A DNA stretch of 64,000 nt from Kosakonia oryzae (GCF_001658025.2 NZ_CP014007.2:3906001-3970000), one strand, 5' to 3'. Numbered from the stretch's first letter, positions 40,909-50,879 are shown. Made by a program: numbers and translations. The notes: a model not told the origin generated them from the sequence alone.

Positions 40909-42036
40909 ATGAAAATTTCTCAACTGAGTCTTTTAGTCTCTGCTGCGGTGCTGTGCTCTTCTGTACAGGCTGCAGAAATCTATAATAAAGACGGTAATAA
41001 GTTAGACTTATATGGTTTGATTTCAGCAGAACATTATTTTTCTGATAATAGCGGCTGGAATGGCGACCAGACTTATATGCGTCTTGGCTTCCGTGGTGAA
41101 ACACAAATCAACGACCAGCTCACGGGTTACGGCCAGTGGCAGATGCATATCGATGCCAATAAATCCGAAGGCGATACCAATACACCGCGTACTCGTTATG
41201 GTTTTGCTGGTTTAAAATTCGCCAATTATGGCTCACTGGATTACGGTCGTAATAAAGGCGTTTTGTATGACTCACTGGGTTATACCGATATGCAGCCTGA
41301 GTTCGATGGTATGACCTACGGTTCCGATCAGTTTATGTTCAGCCGTGGTAACGGCATGCTGACTTACCGTAACACTGATTTCTTCGGCCTGGTTGATGGT
41401 CTGAATTTCTCACTGCAATATCAGGGTAAAAATGACGGTGCGGGTGAATCGGGTGCCGGTCGTAATGTGCTGCGCCAGAATGGCGACGGCTACGGTATGT
41501 CGCTGGAATATAACATTGGCGCAGGCGTAAGCGTTGTTGGTGCGATGAGTTCTGCCGATCGTACTAATGCGCAGAATGATACAGCCAATATTTATGGCAG
41601 CGGTAAACGCGCTGAAGCCTATTCCGGCGCAATCAAATATGACGCCAATAGTATTTATCTGGCAGCCATGTTTACTCAGGCTTATAACGCTTCACGCTTT
41701 GGTAGCTCATCCAGCGATACGCAGACCTTCGGTTATGCTAACGAATCGCAGATTTTTGAAGCCTATGCCAGCTATCAGTTCGACTTTGGCTTACAGCCGT
41801 TCGTTGCGTATAACGCGCTGAAAGGCAAAAAAATCGGCAGCAATACCAGTGGTGTTAGCTACGGTGATGAAGATATCGAAAAATATGTTGACCTGGGTGC
41901 AACTTACTATTTCAACAAAAACTTCAATATGTTCGTCGATTATAAAATTAACCTGATCGATGACGATAAATTCACCGAAGCGGCTGGCATCAATACCGAT
42001 GACGTTGTCGCTGTAGGCATGGTTTATCAGTTCTGA
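40909..42036 (+). CDS. General outer-membrane porin of the OmpC/OmpF/PhoE family
   Basis: This 375-residue trimeric outer-membrane porin has a signal peptide ending in SSVQA before [19 protein letters not shown], the standard porin N-terminus. The loop-3 constriction region [26 protein letters not shown] is recognisable, and the last beta strand ends in the required Phe (VGMVYQF). Eight [14 protein letters not shown]-type strand pairs fit a 16-stranded barrel. It resembles OmpC/OmpN-like proteins, yet loops differ enough that I do not assign a symbol. Codon use is A+T-richer than in the flanking metabolic genes. Confidence 0.9.
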   Translation: MKISQLSLLVSAAVLCSSVQAAEIYNKDGNKLDLYGLISAEHYFSDNSGWNGDQTYMRLGFRGETQINDQLTGYGQWQMHIDANKSEGDTNTPRTRYGFAGLKFANYGSLDYGRNKGVLYDSLGYTDMQPEFDGMTYGSDQFMFSRGNGMLTYRNTDFFGLVDGLNFSLQYQGKNDGAGESGAGRNVLRQNGDGYGMSLEYNIGAGVSVVGAMSSADRTNAQNDTANIYGSGKRAEAYSGAIKYDANSIYLAAMFTQAYNASRFGSSSSDTQTFGYANESQIFEAYASYQFDFGLQPFVAYNALKGKKIGSNTSGVSYGDEDIEKYVDLGATYYFNKNFNMFVDYKINLIDDDKFTEAAGINTDDVVAVGMVYQF

Positions 42037-42045
42037 TTCTGTACC

Positions 42046-42072
42046 GAGGCGGCGCTCGCCGCCTCTTCTTTT
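42046..42072 (+). terminator. Porin gene terminator
   Basis: GAGGCGGC/GCCGCCTC (42046-42053 and 42058-42065) with a four-base loop GCTC, followed by TTCTTTTC. Confidence 0.85.
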
Positions 42073-42245
42073 CCCCGCTGATTTTGTATTCTTCCCTGTG
42101 CGTAACCTCTTTTTATTAAAAGAATTGTTGAGTTTTGTTATCTGACAAGTTCGTAATTTTCAGGTCAGAAACTTGTCAGCCTCGCCGCGTAAAATAGCCG
42201 CTGTAAGGACGATTTTTTACTTCTGTAAAATATGAGGTGGTTAAG

Positions 42246-42500
42246 ATGAAAAAGGTTACAGCAGCGCTTTTCGCAACGACTCTGGTTATTTTCTCTACGG
42301 CAACCTGGGCAGCAACGGAAGTGACCTCTGGGGCAGGAATGCAGCCGATGGGCAGCGTCTCCGTTTCCGGTGCCGATACCTTAAGCGACCTGCAACACCA
42401 GCTGAAGCAGAAAGCAACACAAGACGGTGCCAGCAGCTTTAAAATCATTTCTGCCGGTGGCGATGATAAATATTACGGCGTTGCGACACTGTATAAATAA
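42246..42500 (+). CDS. DUF1471 (YhcN/BhsA/YdgH) small exported protein, second copy
   Basis: This 84-residue exported protein has signal peptide MKKVTAALFATTLVIFSTATWA followed by ATEVTSGAGMQPMGSVSVSGADTLSDLQHQLKQKATQDGASSFKII and terminal GVATLYK, all typical of the DUF1471 family. The ATG at 42246 is preferred over the in-frame GTG at 42237, which lies in the AGGTGG ribosome site. It is closer to BhsA-like sequences than the copy at 39324 because of the SVSVSGADTL segment, but the symbol is left open. A strong terminator follows. Confidence 0.87.
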   Translation: MKKVTAALFATTLVIFSTATWAATEVTSGAGMQPMGSVSVSGADTLSDLQHQLKQKATQDGASSFKIISAGGDDKYYGVATLYK

Positions 42501-42536
42501 GCCGCAGGCCGGATATCCGGCAGCCGGTGAATGAAA

Positions 42537-42568
42537 AAGGGGGGCCAGCCGTGCCCCCCTTCTCTTTT
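42537..42568 (+). terminator. Terminator of the DUF1471 gene, facing arsC
   Basis: AAGGGGGGC/GCCCCCCTT (42537-42545 and 42553-42561) with a seven-base loop, followed by CTCTTTTC. Confidence 0.8.
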
Positions 42569-42585
42569 CGCAACCCGAAAAGCCG

Positions 42586-43011
42586 TTACTCGATTCGCTT
42601 GCCTGCGGCATCCACAACCTGCTCACCATCTTCTTTGGTGAAGGCCCCTTTTTGCTGACCGGGCAGAATATCCAGCACCACTTCCGAAGGGCGACACAGC
42701 CGCGTCCCCAATGGCGTCACCACGATCGGGCGATTAATCAGGATCGGATACTGCAGCATAAAATCGATCAACTGCGGATCGGTGAATGTCTCCTCCGCCA
42801 GCCCCAGTTGTTCGTAAGGCGCGACGTTTTTACGTAGCAGCGCCCGCACCGAAATGCCCATATCCGCAATCAGTTTCTTTAGTTCATCACGCGATGGCGG
42901 CGTTTCAAGGTAGAGAATAACGGTCGGCTCTTCGCCGCTGTTACGGATCATCGCCAGCGTATTGCGTGACGTGCCGCACTCCGGATTGTGATAAATAGTG
43001 ATGTTGCTCAT
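42586..43011 (-). CDS. arsC: Glutaredoxin-dependent arsenate reductase ArsC
   Basis: This 141-residue cytoplasmic enzyme reduces arsenate to arsenite using glutaredoxin and glutathione. The N-terminal motif YHNPECGTSRNTL contains catalytic Cys12, and the arginines that bind arsenate are in LLRKN, LINRPIV and GTRLCRPSE. Length and sequence match the plasmid R773/E. coli type, not the thioredoxin-dependent one. It is the last gene of arsR-arsB-arsC, 12 bp after arsB. The frame terminates close to the convergent DUF1471 terminator. Confidence 0.95.
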   Translation of the reverse strand: MSNITIYHNPECGTSRNTLAMIRNSGEEPTVILYLETPPSRDELKKLIADMGISVRALLRKNVAPYEQLGLAEETFTDPQLIDFMLQYPILINRPIVVTPLGTRLCRPSEVVLDILPGQQKGAFTKEDGEQVVDAAGKRIE

Positions 43012-43023
43012 AGCAGTGTCCCG

Positions 43024-44313
43024 TTACGGATGAATAGAGAGGCGCAGCGTCAGCGCCACCAGCGTGACAAACAGTACCGGCAGCGTCATGACCATACCGG
43101 TACGGAAATAGTAGCCCCAGCTTATGCGTATATTTTTTTGTGCCAGCACATGCAGCCACAGCAGCGTCGCCAGGCTACCAATCGGCGTGATTTTTGGCCC
43201 AAGATCGCAGCCAATCACGTTGGCATAAACCATCGCTTCTTTCATTACGCCGGTTGCCGAACTGCCATCAATGGCCAGCGCGCCCACCAGCACCGTCGGC
43301 ATATTATTCATCACCGAAGAGAGGAACGCGGTGATGAACCCCGTTCCCAGCGTGGTCGCCCATAATCCTTTATCGGCCAGCATATTCAGGATGTCGGTGA
43401 GATACGCAGTTAATCCGGCGTTGCGCAAGCCATAGACGACGAGGTACATCCCCAACGAAAAAATCACAATTTGCCACGGCGCGCCGCGCAGCACTTTACC
43501 GGTATTGATGGCGTGACCTTTTTTCGCCACCAACAATAGAATCAGCGCGCCAGCCGCCGCAATGGCACTGACCGGAATACCCAGCGGCTCCAGCACAAAA
43601 AAACCGACCAGAAGCAGCAGCAGAACAACCCAACCGGTGCGAAATGTTGCACGATCCTTAATCGCCAGCGCCGGCTCCCGCAGTTTTTCCCGGTCATACA
43701 CCGGCGGGATATCCCGGCGAAAGAAGAGATGCAGCATGATTAGCGTCGCGATAATCGCTGCGATGTCCACCGGCACCATCACCGAAGCGTATTCACTGAA
43801 CCCGAGCCGGAAGAAATCAGCCGAGACGATATTGACCAGATTCGAGACAATCAGCGGCAGACTTGCCGTATCCGCAATGAACCCGGCCGCCACCACAAAG
43901 GCCAGCGTGGCGCGTTTGCTGAAACCCAGCGCCAGCAGCATGGCAATCACAATCGGCGTCAGGATCAGCGCCGCGCCATCATTGGCGAATAAGGCGGCCA
44001 CCGCAGCACCAAGCAAGACAATATACGTGAACAGGAGCCGACCGCGTCCGTTTCCCCAGCGGGCAACATGTAACGCCGCCCATGCGAAAAAGCCGGATTC
44101 ATCCAGCAACAGGCTGATAATAATGACGGCAATAAAGGTGGCCGTCGCATTCCACACGATATTCCATACCACCGGGATATCACTAAGGTGAATCACCCCG
44201 CAGACCATTGCCAGCCCGGCGCCAATCACCGCGCTCCAGCCAATACTCAACCCCTTCGGCTGCCAGATAACCAGCACCAGAGTGAGCAAAAAAATTGCCC
44301 CTGCCAGTAACAT
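43024..44313 (-). CDS. arsB: Arsenite/antimonite efflux permease ArsB
   Basis: This 429-residue inner-membrane carrier of the ArsB family exports arsenite by exchange with protons. It has about 12 hydrophobic segments, starting [19 protein letters not shown], and the family blocks [30 protein letters not shown] and [18 protein letters not shown]. No arsA or arsD is present, as in the E. coli chromosomal operon. It lies 43 bp downstream of arsR and 12 bp upstream of arsC. Confidence 0.95.
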   Translation of the reverse strand: MLLAGAIFLLTLVLVIWQPKGLSIGWSAVIGAGLAMVCGVIHLSDIPVVWNIVWNATATFIAVIIISLLLDESGFFAWAALHVARWGNGRGRLLFTYIVLLGAAVAALFANDGAALILTPIVIAMLLALGFSKRATLAFVVAAGFIADTASLPLIVSNLVNIVSADFFRLGFSEYASVMVPVDIAAIIATLIMLHLFFRRDIPPVYDREKLREPALAIKDRATFRTGWVVLLLLLVGFFVLEPLGIPVSAIAAAGALILLLVAKKGHAINTGKVLRGAPWQIVIFSLGMYLVVYGLRNAGLTAYLTDILNMLADKGLWATTLGTGFITAFLSSVMNNMPTVLVGALAIDGSSATGVMKEAMVYANVIGCDLGPKITPIGSLATLLWLHVLAQKNIRISWGYYFRTGMVMTLPVLFVTLVALTLRLSIHP

Positions 44314-44356
44314 CGCTTACTCCATCACATATGAATTTATAAATGTGTTTAAGACA

Positions 44357-44677
44357 TCAACACATGCCGGACGCTGCGGCTTTTAGCCTTTCGCGCGTCT
44401 CTTCTCGCAGACAGTTCCAGCTGGTATCGATGACGCCAGCGGCCCAGGCCGGAATATGCGGAGAGAGACGATAATGAACCCATTTCCCCTCTCGCCGGTC
44501 GATAACCAGGTTGTATTCGCGCAGGATAGCCATATGGCGGGAAATTTTGGGCTGCGATTCTCCCGTCGCCGCACAGAGATCGCAGACGCAAAGCTCTCCG
44601 GCTTCGCGAAGCAGCATCACAATTGACAGGCGGGTTTCATCGGCGAGCGTTTTGAAAAGCTGAACCGGATGTAGCAT
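44357..44677 (-). CDS. arsR: Arsenite-responsive repressor ArsR
   Basis: This 106-residue SmtB/ArsR-type winged-helix repressor releases DNA when arsenite binds. The metal site ELCVCDLC gives Cys30, Cys32 and Cys35 in the DNA-recognition region, the R773/E. coli arrangement. The remaining helix-turn-helix is SQPKISRHMAILREYNLV. It is the promoter-proximal gene of arsRBC and faces an A+T-rich inverted repeat that is its likely operator. Confidence 0.94.
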   Translation of the reverse strand: MLHPVQLFKTLADETRLSIVMLLREAGELCVCDLCAATGESQPKISRHMAILREYNLVIDRREGKWVHYRLSPHIPAWAAGVIDTSWNCLREETRERLKAAASGMC

Positions 44678-44701
44678 GCTGAGTCTCGATGGCGTTCATT
44701 T

Positions 44702-44725
44702 ATATATATGCTAAAACATATATAT
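44702..44725. promoter_or_regulatory. Probable ArsR operator
   Basis: ATATATATG (44702-44710) and CATATATAT (44717-44725) form a perfect 9-bp inverted repeat with spacer CTAAAA, 25 bp upstream of the arsR start. Confidence 0.6.
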
Positions 44726-44855
44726 TATGATTTAAAGCGCTACCTTGAAGTAAAGAGTCTGGCGCAGAAGAACGAAGCGTTTCGCTGCTGAGAAACCTGC
44801 GTCGCGCAGAATACGGCGGCATCTTCCCCGCCGCTTCAGCATCAGGTAGTTGCCC

Positions 44856-46277
44856 TTAGCGCTTTTCCGCCTCGCCACTGGCTGCCTCGCGCTTTAGCGC
44901 CAGGGTAAAACCGAAGGTATTGATCCCATTTACGCTGGTGGCAAACACATCGCCCTGATGCATATTCGCCACCGCGCGGACAATCGACAGCCCCAGCCCG
45001 TGGTGCGTATCGCTGCGGGTGCGGGAGGCATCCACACGATAGAAACGTTCAAACAGCCGCGCAAGATGGCTTTGCGCGATCTCCTCGCCGTTATTCGACA
45101 CCGCGACATGCGCCTGTTCACCGACGTTTTGCAGCCGCACAATGATTGTGCTGTCCTGCGGCGCATGGCGGGCGCTGTTTTCCAGCAAATTCGCCAGCGA
45201 ACGGTGGAACAGACGGCGGTCAATGGATGCCGTTACATCCCCCTCGACCTGCACCTGGAGATTCTTCTCGGCAAACGATGGCTCGACATACTCAAACGTT
45301 TTGTAAGCCTCTTCGCGCAGAGAAACCGTGGTGAGCTGGGTGGCGTGTTCGCCCGCCTGGGCATGGGATAAAAACAGCATATCGTTGACGATGGAGGTCA
45401 TGCGCTCCAGCTCTTCGAGGTTGGACTCCAGCAGATCCTGTAACTCTTCTATGGAGCGTTGACGCGACAAGCCAAGCTGCGTCTGGCCAATCAGGTTGGT
45501 CAGCGGAGTACGCAGTTCGTGCGCCACATCGGCATTAAAGCTCTCCAGTTGGCGCCAGGCGATCTCCTGGCGCTCCAGCGCGCCGTTAAACGAGACCGCC
45601 AGCGTTTGTAGCTCGTCCGGCAAAGTGTGCGCCTGCAGACGCTGGCCGTGATTACCCGGCGCAAGCTGGTGCGCCTGTTCGCTCAAGGTATTCACCGGAC
45701 GCATACCGAAACGGGCAATCAGATAGCCCAGCAGCGCAATCAGGAAGACACCGATACAGCTAACCAGCACCAGCGCGCAGGTAAATTCATACAGCGTGCC
45801 CATATAAGGTGTGGAATCGATCGCCACCACATAGCGCAACGCTGGGCGTTCGCCGCTCGCCGGGATTTCGCGGGAGTAGAGGAACAGCAGACAGGAGGCT
45901 TCCGTTTCGCCTGGCGCGGTGCTGAACCCGTTTTTCAACGAAGCCCACTCCACGCCTTTCGGCGGCGGGCCGCCCATATCAAAGCGGGGATCATCGGCCA
46001 CCAGCCAGTACTTCACGCGCCCGCCTTCATAGGAGGAGAGCGTGTTAAATTTAGTGGTCAGGGTTTTCCAGCCGTCGATGGACTGACGGTTTTCCACCCA
46101 CGGTGCCATCAGCGATTCGCGGAATAATAATTCGTTATGCATCTGGCTTTGCAGCGACTCATACAACGAGCTTCTGAGTACAACGCCAAAGGTGACGACG
46201 ACAAACACATACGCCACGGCGAACATCAGCGCCATGCGTCCGGCAATCGAGTGTTTACACAAAGAGAGCGCGTTCAA
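44856..46277 (-). CDS. Two-component sensor histidine kinase, CusS/PcoS-like heavy-metal sensor family
   Basis: This 473-residue inner-membrane kinase has membrane helices at about residues 15-36 and 168-190 flanking a periplasmic sensor of about 130 residues. A HAMP region follows, then the H-box FNADVAHELRTPLTN with phosphorylated His253, and N, G1 and G2 boxes (NLLENSARHA, GLGLSIVRAV). Overall layout follows the CusS/PcoS/SilS group, but the sensor domain lacks a conspicuous His/Met metal cluster, so copper or silver sensing is unproven. It overlaps the response regulator gene by 4 bp. Confidence 0.87.
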   Translation of the reverse strand: MNALSLCKHSIAGRMALMFAVAYVFVVVTFGVVLRSSLYESLQSQMHNELLFRESLMAPWVENRQSIDGWKTLTTKFNTLSSYEGGRVKYWLVADDPRFDMGGPPPKGVEWASLKNGFSTAPGETEASCLLFLYSREIPASGERPALRYVVAIDSTPYMGTLYEFTCALVLVSCIGVFLIALLGYLIARFGMRPVNTLSEQAHQLAPGNHGQRLQAHTLPDELQTLAVSFNGALERQEIAWRQLESFNADVAHELRTPLTNLIGQTQLGLSRQRSIEELQDLLESNLEELERMTSIVNDMLFLSHAQAGEHATQLTTVSLREEAYKTFEYVEPSFAEKNLQVQVEGDVTASIDRRLFHRSLANLLENSARHAPQDSTIIVRLQNVGEQAHVAVSNNGEEIAQSHLARLFERFYRVDASRTRSDTHHGLGLSIVRAVANMHQGDVFATSVNGINTFGFTLALKREAASGEAEKR

Positions 46278-46966
46278 CTGGCTTTACTCTCCTGGCGGGT
46301 TTCCAGCACATACCCCATACCGCGCACCGTATGCAGCAGCTTAACGGGATAGGGATTATCGACTTTGGCGCGCAGGCGTTTAATCGCCACTTCGACCACA
46401 TTGGCATCGCTGTCAAAGTTCATGTCCCAGACCTGTTCGGCGATCATCATTTTCGACAAGATTTCGCCCTGATGACGCGCCAGCAGGCTCAGCAGCGCGT
46501 ACTCTTTGGCCGTCAGTTCCAGACGATCGCCGCCGCGCGTTACGCGCCGCGCCAGCAGATCGAGATGCAGATCGTGGATATGCAACTGGGTGATGTCCGC
46601 GCCGTCGCCAGGTCTGCGGCGCAGCAGAGCCTGAATGCGCGCTACCAGCTCGATCAGCGAAAAGGGTTTTGGCAGATAATCATCCGCGCCGTGGCGCAGC
46701 CCTTTTACCCGCTCCTCAACCGAGCCGCGCGCCGAGAGCATCAGCACAGGCGTCTGTTTACAGGCGCGCAGGCGCTCCAGAATCTGGTAACCGTCCATGC
46801 CGGGCAACATGATATCCAGCACAATCGCATCGTACTCGTACTCCAGCGCCAGGTGCAGCCCTTCGACGCCATTATCCACGACATCGAGAGTGAAACCCTG
46901 TTCGCTCAGCGCGCGATTAATATATGACGAGGTCTTTTCCTCGTCTTCGATGAGTAACAGCTTCAA
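46274..46966 (-). CDS. OmpR-family response regulator, CusR/PcoR-like
   Basis: This 230-residue regulator has a receiver domain with phospho-acceptor Asp51 (VLDIMLPGMDGY), conserved Thr/Ser and Lys (MLSARG, LPKPFS) and a C-terminal OmpR winged helix (LTAKEYALLSLLARHQGEILSKMMIAEQVWDMNFDSDANVVEVAIKRLRAKVD). The TAKEYALL and NVVEVAIKRLR segments are those of the CusR/PcoR/CopR group. It is transcribed first, with its kinase. No efflux or copper gene is adjacent, so the regulon lies elsewhere. Confidence 0.88.
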   Translation of the reverse strand: MKLLLIEDEEKTSSYINRALSEQGFTLDVVDNGVEGLHLALEYEYDAIVLDIMLPGMDGYQILERLRACKQTPVLMLSARGSVEERVKGLRHGADDYLPKPFSLIELVARIQALLRRRPGDGADITQLHIHDLHLDLLARRVTRGGDRLELTAKEYALLSLLARHQGEILSKMMIAEQVWDMNFDSDANVVEVAIKRLRAKVDNPYPVKLLHTVRGMGYVLETRQESKAS

Positions 46967-47122
46967 AGGGGCGACTCCTTCAACGTTCCGGCACCTGCCG
47001 CAAACATATTCATAGCCGCAATGTTACCGCTGTTGGGCTGACATTTAGCTGACATTTTTTCACCGTTTTAGCGACAAAATGCAACCGGATGATTAACCAC
47101 ATATCGTGGCGTCAATTCTACG

Positions 47123-47455
47123 CTAGCCTTGATGGTACCGCCGCCATACGCCAGGCGGCATATGGTATTTACGGGCAAAGGTGCGGGTAAAGGTTTGCTG
47201 TGAGTCATAACCATAGCGCGTGGAAATAGTGATGATCGAATCTTCCGTGGTCAGCAACGCTTCAGCGGCGCTTTCCAGCTTCTTATTGCGGATATAAATC
47301 CCCAACGGCACCTGCATCACTTCCTGAAAAAGACGCTGTAAATGCCATTTTGAGTAACCGGCCCGCGTGGCAACATCGCGAATTCTGAGCGGACGGTCGA
47401 GGTTTTCATCGATCCACTGCTGGATCTCATGTACCACCATCTGTTGCATACCCAT
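47123..47455 (-). CDS. Small AraC-family regulator, MarA/SoxS/Rob type, second copy
   Basis: This 110-residue stand-alone AraC DNA-binding domain has IRDVATRAGYSKWHLQRLFQEVMQ as the first reader helix unit and ISTRYGYDSQQTFTRTFARKYHMPPGVWRR as the second. It is not an obvious ortholog of MarA, SoxS, RamA or Rob. The ATG at 47455 has GGAGG eight bases upstream on the minus strand. It resembles the protein at 39685-40041 in size and core motifs but has diverged strongly. It lies between a two-component system and an exported protein of unknown function. Confidence 0.85.
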   Translation of the reverse strand: MGMQQMVVHEIQQWIDENLDRPLRIRDVATRAGYSKWHLQRLFQEVMQVPLGIYIRNKKLESAAEALLTTEDSIITISTRYGYDSQQTFTRTFARKYHMPPGVWRRYHQG

Positions 47456-47688
47456 CGTGAAAGCCTCCTTCTTTAAGGAGCGTTCACCTTAACGCAGCCA
47501 TACTGACTCAAAAGTGACGCGAAAATGATAATCCTGTCAGTTTTGTTACGCCTGCCGGGTAGTTTTTACGTCAGCTACCCTTAACTTCACCACAGTCGCT
47601 AACTTATGCCAGCAACTGTGGTTGGCTCAATCTTGCCGCTTCGTCGTAACGCGTATGATTGGGTCGTAAGAGAGCAGATACTGCTTTT

Positions 47689-48141
47689 TTATTTCTCCGA
47701 TTCAAGATAATCAGTCAGAAAAGCCTGGGCGTTTCCTGCGGAGGAGTATGCTTTGCTGTAATATATTGGTATCGCTTTATTTTCGCCCGGCAGATTCAGT
47801 TCCCCCCACCCATTACTGTTAAAAAACAAGACGGTAAATTTTTTCCCATCAACCAGTGTGTAAACATATTTTTTTGCCCCCACATCATCCACGTTCATTA
47901 CATGAATTTTTTTATTCCATGGATGATCAATATCTGTCACCTGCACAATTAATTTTTTCTCTTCCGGTTTACCATAACGCAGTGTCCACACAATGACGCC
48001 TTCAGCCCCTTCATAAGCCTTGACCCTTTCAGCCACTTCCGGTCGCACCACCTGATTTATCGTCGCCGTTTCCTCAGCGTGAACCAATCCGGGCATCGTA
48101 ATCGCGACAGAGACGGCAACGGACAGTAAAAATTTTTTCAT
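47689..48141 (-). CDS. Exported protein of unknown family
   Basis: This 150-residue protein has a clear signal peptide (MKKFLLSVAVSVAITMPGLVHA, cut before EET) and a mature part rich in beta-type segments: VIVWTLRYGKPEEKKLIVQVTDIDHPWNKKIHVMNVDD and KKYVYTLVDGKKFTVLFF. There are no cysteines, lipobox or membrane helix after the signal, so a soluble periplasmic protein is expected. The ATG at 48141 was chosen because longer starts would add ten residues before a normal signal peptide. I do not recognise the family. It is next to a solo winged-helix gene on the same strand. Confidence 0.7.
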   Translation of the reverse strand: MKKFLLSVAVSVAITMPGLVHAEETATINQVVRPEVAERVKAYEGAEGVIVWTLRYGKPEEKKLIVQVTDIDHPWNKKIHVMNVDDVGAKKYVYTLVDGKKFTVLFFNSNGWGELNLPGENKAIPIYYSKAYSSAGNAQAFLTDYLESEK

Positions 48142-48230
48142 CGATAACCTCAAACCTGACATTATTAACATTAACTAAAAACAACCAATGTATTACCACC
48201 AAACCTTATCGTTATTTTATCCAACGAATA

Positions 48231-48623
48231 TCAGCATTGATTTTCTGCATGATAAAATAAAGCTTGCACGCTGCTTGATCTAATAAAATATCCTTTTCGG
48301 GAAACCCTCAGGATAAACTCATCACTTACGCCTGATTTACTAACGTTATATTTGAGATCATTTATAACCTGCCAAACCCGCTGAGCTGACGCGCGAAGGC
48401 CGTTTCGCTCCCAGACATCAACCATCAGCATCTCATCAGAAACAACGTTGTTAACCCCATGATTAAAGAGATATTCCAGTAAGTACGACTGGGTTTTCCT
48501 CAGAGAGATAGGTTTCGCTGTACCATGAAGGCAGATGAGTTTTTTTGTTCTACAGTCATAAATCACACGCTTTTCGATAAGGAAGCCCATGACTGAAAGC
48601 GCTTTATTTTCCTCGTCTGGCAT
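48231..48623 (-). CDS. Solo winged-helix (OmpR/CadC-type) protein, second copy
   Basis: This roughly 130-residue protein is nearly all winged helix: LLEYLFNHGVNNVVSDEMLMVDVWERNGLRASAQRVWQVINDLKYNV followed by SDEFILRVSRKGYFI. It is a clear paralogue of the protein at 36563-36970 (shared VW-N-GLR-S-QR-WQV-N-L pattern). The ATG at 48623 follows AAGGCGGGG; ATGs at 48638 and 48590 are alternatives. Neither copy has a sensor, receiver or membrane segment. It may control the exported protein gene 90 bp downstream, but that is only a guess from proximity. Confidence 0.7.
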   Translation of the reverse strand: MPDEENKALSVMGFLIEKRVIYDCRTKKLICLHGTAKPISLRKTQSYLLEYLFNHGVNNVVSDEMLMVDVWERNGLRASAQRVWQVINDLKYNVSKSGVSDEFILRVSRKGYFIRSSSVQALFYHAENQC

Positions 48624-48641
48624 ACCCCGCCTTAACATTTA

Positions 48642-49268
48642 CCCAGATATCCGTATCGCACGACTTTATCGTCAAAATAAAAACAACGCGCCGTATATTA
48701 TTCGTATGACAGATAACATTTATTCCCTGCATGTAAATATTATTAATATTCACAAAGCAGCGATCCCTGTTCAACTGCGGAGAGATAAAAACATGTTTAT
48801 TTCATTAAGACAATAACAAAGCTTCAGCAACAATAACTAAAAACAATCCACTTTCGTAGAAATATTTAGCCAAATAAAAAACCGAGCCTGGAAATAAAAG
48901 ACAGCCAGGCATTACGCACTATTAACATCCTGCCGATTTATTTTATTAAAACAAAAGTATTAACCTATGTTTTTATAAAATAAAAATATCAACTTCCAGG
49001 ATTTTTTCCTGGGGTAAATAACAGATTGCTCGAATTTACTGCAGAAAAATAACGCTATCCAGCCAATTTTTTTGGTCACTCGCCTTTGCTGAAAATACAG
49101 GATTGACTGCCGCTTGCGGCATAATCCGCGCCATTCACCATGGTTTAATGATTACGCTATTCGAGTGCTCTCCGTCGCGGATTACATCCATCGCTATCGG
49201 GACATCCCTGTCCCTCATTCTGCGACGCCGTTGTCTGGTTTACGTGGCATCGCGTTTATTCAGAATCG
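48642..49268. other. A+T-rich gap with no recognised gene
   Basis: About 630 bases, visibly richer in A+T than the flanks. Open frames on the plus strand here lack a ribosome site and any motif. No tRNA, strong hairpin or insertion-sequence end was seen. Such segments are typical H-NS targets and often mark old insertions. Confidence 0.5.
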
Positions 49269-50879
49269 TCACGTATTCACCAGCACACCGGAGGCGAGCT
49301 GCGGCGCATTTTCCCGCCGGGCATATTCGGTGCGGAAAACGCTCATCAGCGCCACCAGATTTCGGGACTGATCGCGCAAATGATCGACAGCCGAACTGGA
49401 GGCGCCCACCAGCGCGGCATTCTGCTGCGTCACCTGATCGAGTTGGGCAATCGCATCGTTCACCTGCGCAACGCCCAGCTCCTGTTCCTGGGTGGTCATG
49501 CCGATTTCGTTAATCATTTCCGCGACATGGTGTGACTGCTTAACCAGCTCGCCGATGGTGGAACCGGCATTGTTGACCAGCGTTGCACCGTGATCCACGC
49601 AATCAATACTGGCCTGAATCAGCCCTTTGATCTCTTTCGCCGCCGTGGCGGAGCGCTGCGCCAGTGAACGCACCTCCCCTGCGACCACGGCAAAACCGCG
49701 CCCGTGCTCACCGGCACGCGCCGCTTCCACCGCCGCGTTGAGCGCCAGGATATTGGTCTGGAAAGTAATACCGTCGATAACGGCAATGATTTCGCCGATT
49801 TTGCGCGAGCTCTGGCTGATCTCGTCCATGGTGCGCACAATGTTGTCGATCGCTTCTCCGCCTTTGGCGGCAATGTCGCTGGCGGCAGTGGCTTGCTGGT
49901 TGGTGACGCGCACCGTGTCGGCGTTCTGGCGAATGGTCTGGCCGATTTGCTCCATTGATGCCGCCGTCTGTTGCAGGCTGGCCGCCTGCTGCTCCGTACG
50001 CTGACTGAGATCCATACTGCCCGCCGCCACGCCGCTGGCGCCTGCCGAGATCGATTCGCTGCTCTCACGAACCTGCGCCACAATGCGGTTGAGGCTTTGA
50101 CGCATCGCTTCCATCCCGGCCAGCAAGCTGTGGCGATCGCCTGCCGCCAGCGTCACCGGCATGGCCAGATTACCCTCAGCGATATCGTGTACCACTCGCA
50201 GCGCATAAGCCGGTTCACCGCCCAGTTGCCGCTTGATAAGCCGCGTGGCAAACCAGGCGATCAACACGCCAAGCAGCGTTGCCGCTGCGGCCAGTATCAG
50301 CAACAGATCGCCGGATGTGCGCGCGTCGCCGGTGCTCTCCGCCGCTGCCGTGGTCGTGCTGGCCTGCTGGCGCTGGATCATCAACGTGATTTCATTAAAC
50401 AGTTGTGCCTGAACCGGTTGCAATTTATCCACCGCCATCGACTGGGAGTCGAGCATCTGGCCATTTTTCGCCATGCTCACCGTCTGGCGCACAACCGCGA
50501 CGTATTGCGCCTGCGTCTGTTTAAAACGATCCAACATCTGCTGGATATCGCTGCCCTGAATATTCTGCTGTAACTGTTTGACCAGCGTGTCGATACGCTG
50601 GATTGCCGCTTCAGTGACCTTCTCTTCGGCCTCCTGTTTATCGGCGTCATCCTGGAACACCATAATAAAGGTTGCTTTGGTGGCGTTGTTTAACGTGTCC
50701 TTTAGCTCCTGCATCGCCAGCAGGTTAGTCAGGTGATATTTCTCGTAATATTCAATGTGTTTGCTGGTGCTAAGTAATTGTGTCCGCCCAAAAATCGCTA
50801 CCAGGAAACTGATCACAATAATGGCGGCAAAGCCGGTGCCTAAAAGTGCACCGAGAGAGAAGGGTTTGATGACTCGCAT
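49269..50879 (-). CDS. Methyl-accepting chemotaxis protein, second copy
   Basis: This 536-residue chemoreceptor has a membrane helix at about residues 10-30, a periplasmic four-helix-bundle domain of about 155 residues, and a second membrane helix near 192-212 (LLLILAAAATLLGVLIAWFAT). A HAMP linker follows, then the signalling hairpin with [20 protein letters not shown]. The C-terminus (ENAPQLASGVLVNT) lacks the NWETF-like tether seen in the receptor at 7288-8970, so adaptation would need help from another receptor. The ligand is unknown and no binding protein is adjacent. ATG at 50879 with AGGGACAC upstream. Confidence 0.92.
   Translation of the reverse strand: MRVIKPFSLGALLGTGFAAIIVISFLVAIFGRTQLLSTSKHIEYYEKYHLTNLLAMQELKDTLNNATKATFIMVFQDDADKQEAEEKVTEAAIQRIDTLVKQLQQNIQGSDIQQMLDRFKQTQAQYVAVVRQTVSMAKNGQMLDSQSMAVDKLQPVQAQLFNEITLMIQRQQASTTTAAAESTGDARTSGDLLLILAAAATLLGVLIAWFATRLIKRQLGGEPAYALRVVHDIAEGNLAMPVTLAAGDRHSLLAGMEAMRQSLNRIVAQVRESSESISAGASGVAAGSMDLSQRTEQQAASLQQTAASMEQIGQTIRQNADTVRVTNQQATAASDIAAKGGEAIDNIVRTMDEISQSSRKIGEIIAVIDGITFQTNILALNAAVEAARAGEHGRGFAVVAGEVRSLAQRSATAAKEIKGLIQASIDCVDHGATLVNNAGSTIGELVKQSHHVAEMINEIGMTTQEQELGVAQVNDAIAQLDQVTQQNAALVGASSSAVDHLRDQSRNLVALMSVFRTEYARRENAPQLASGVLVNT

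Noticed and set aside
48589-48816. 75-residue plus-strand frame in the A+T-rich gap
   Set aside because: It overlaps the start of the winged-helix gene on the other strand, lacks a ribosome site and shows no motif.
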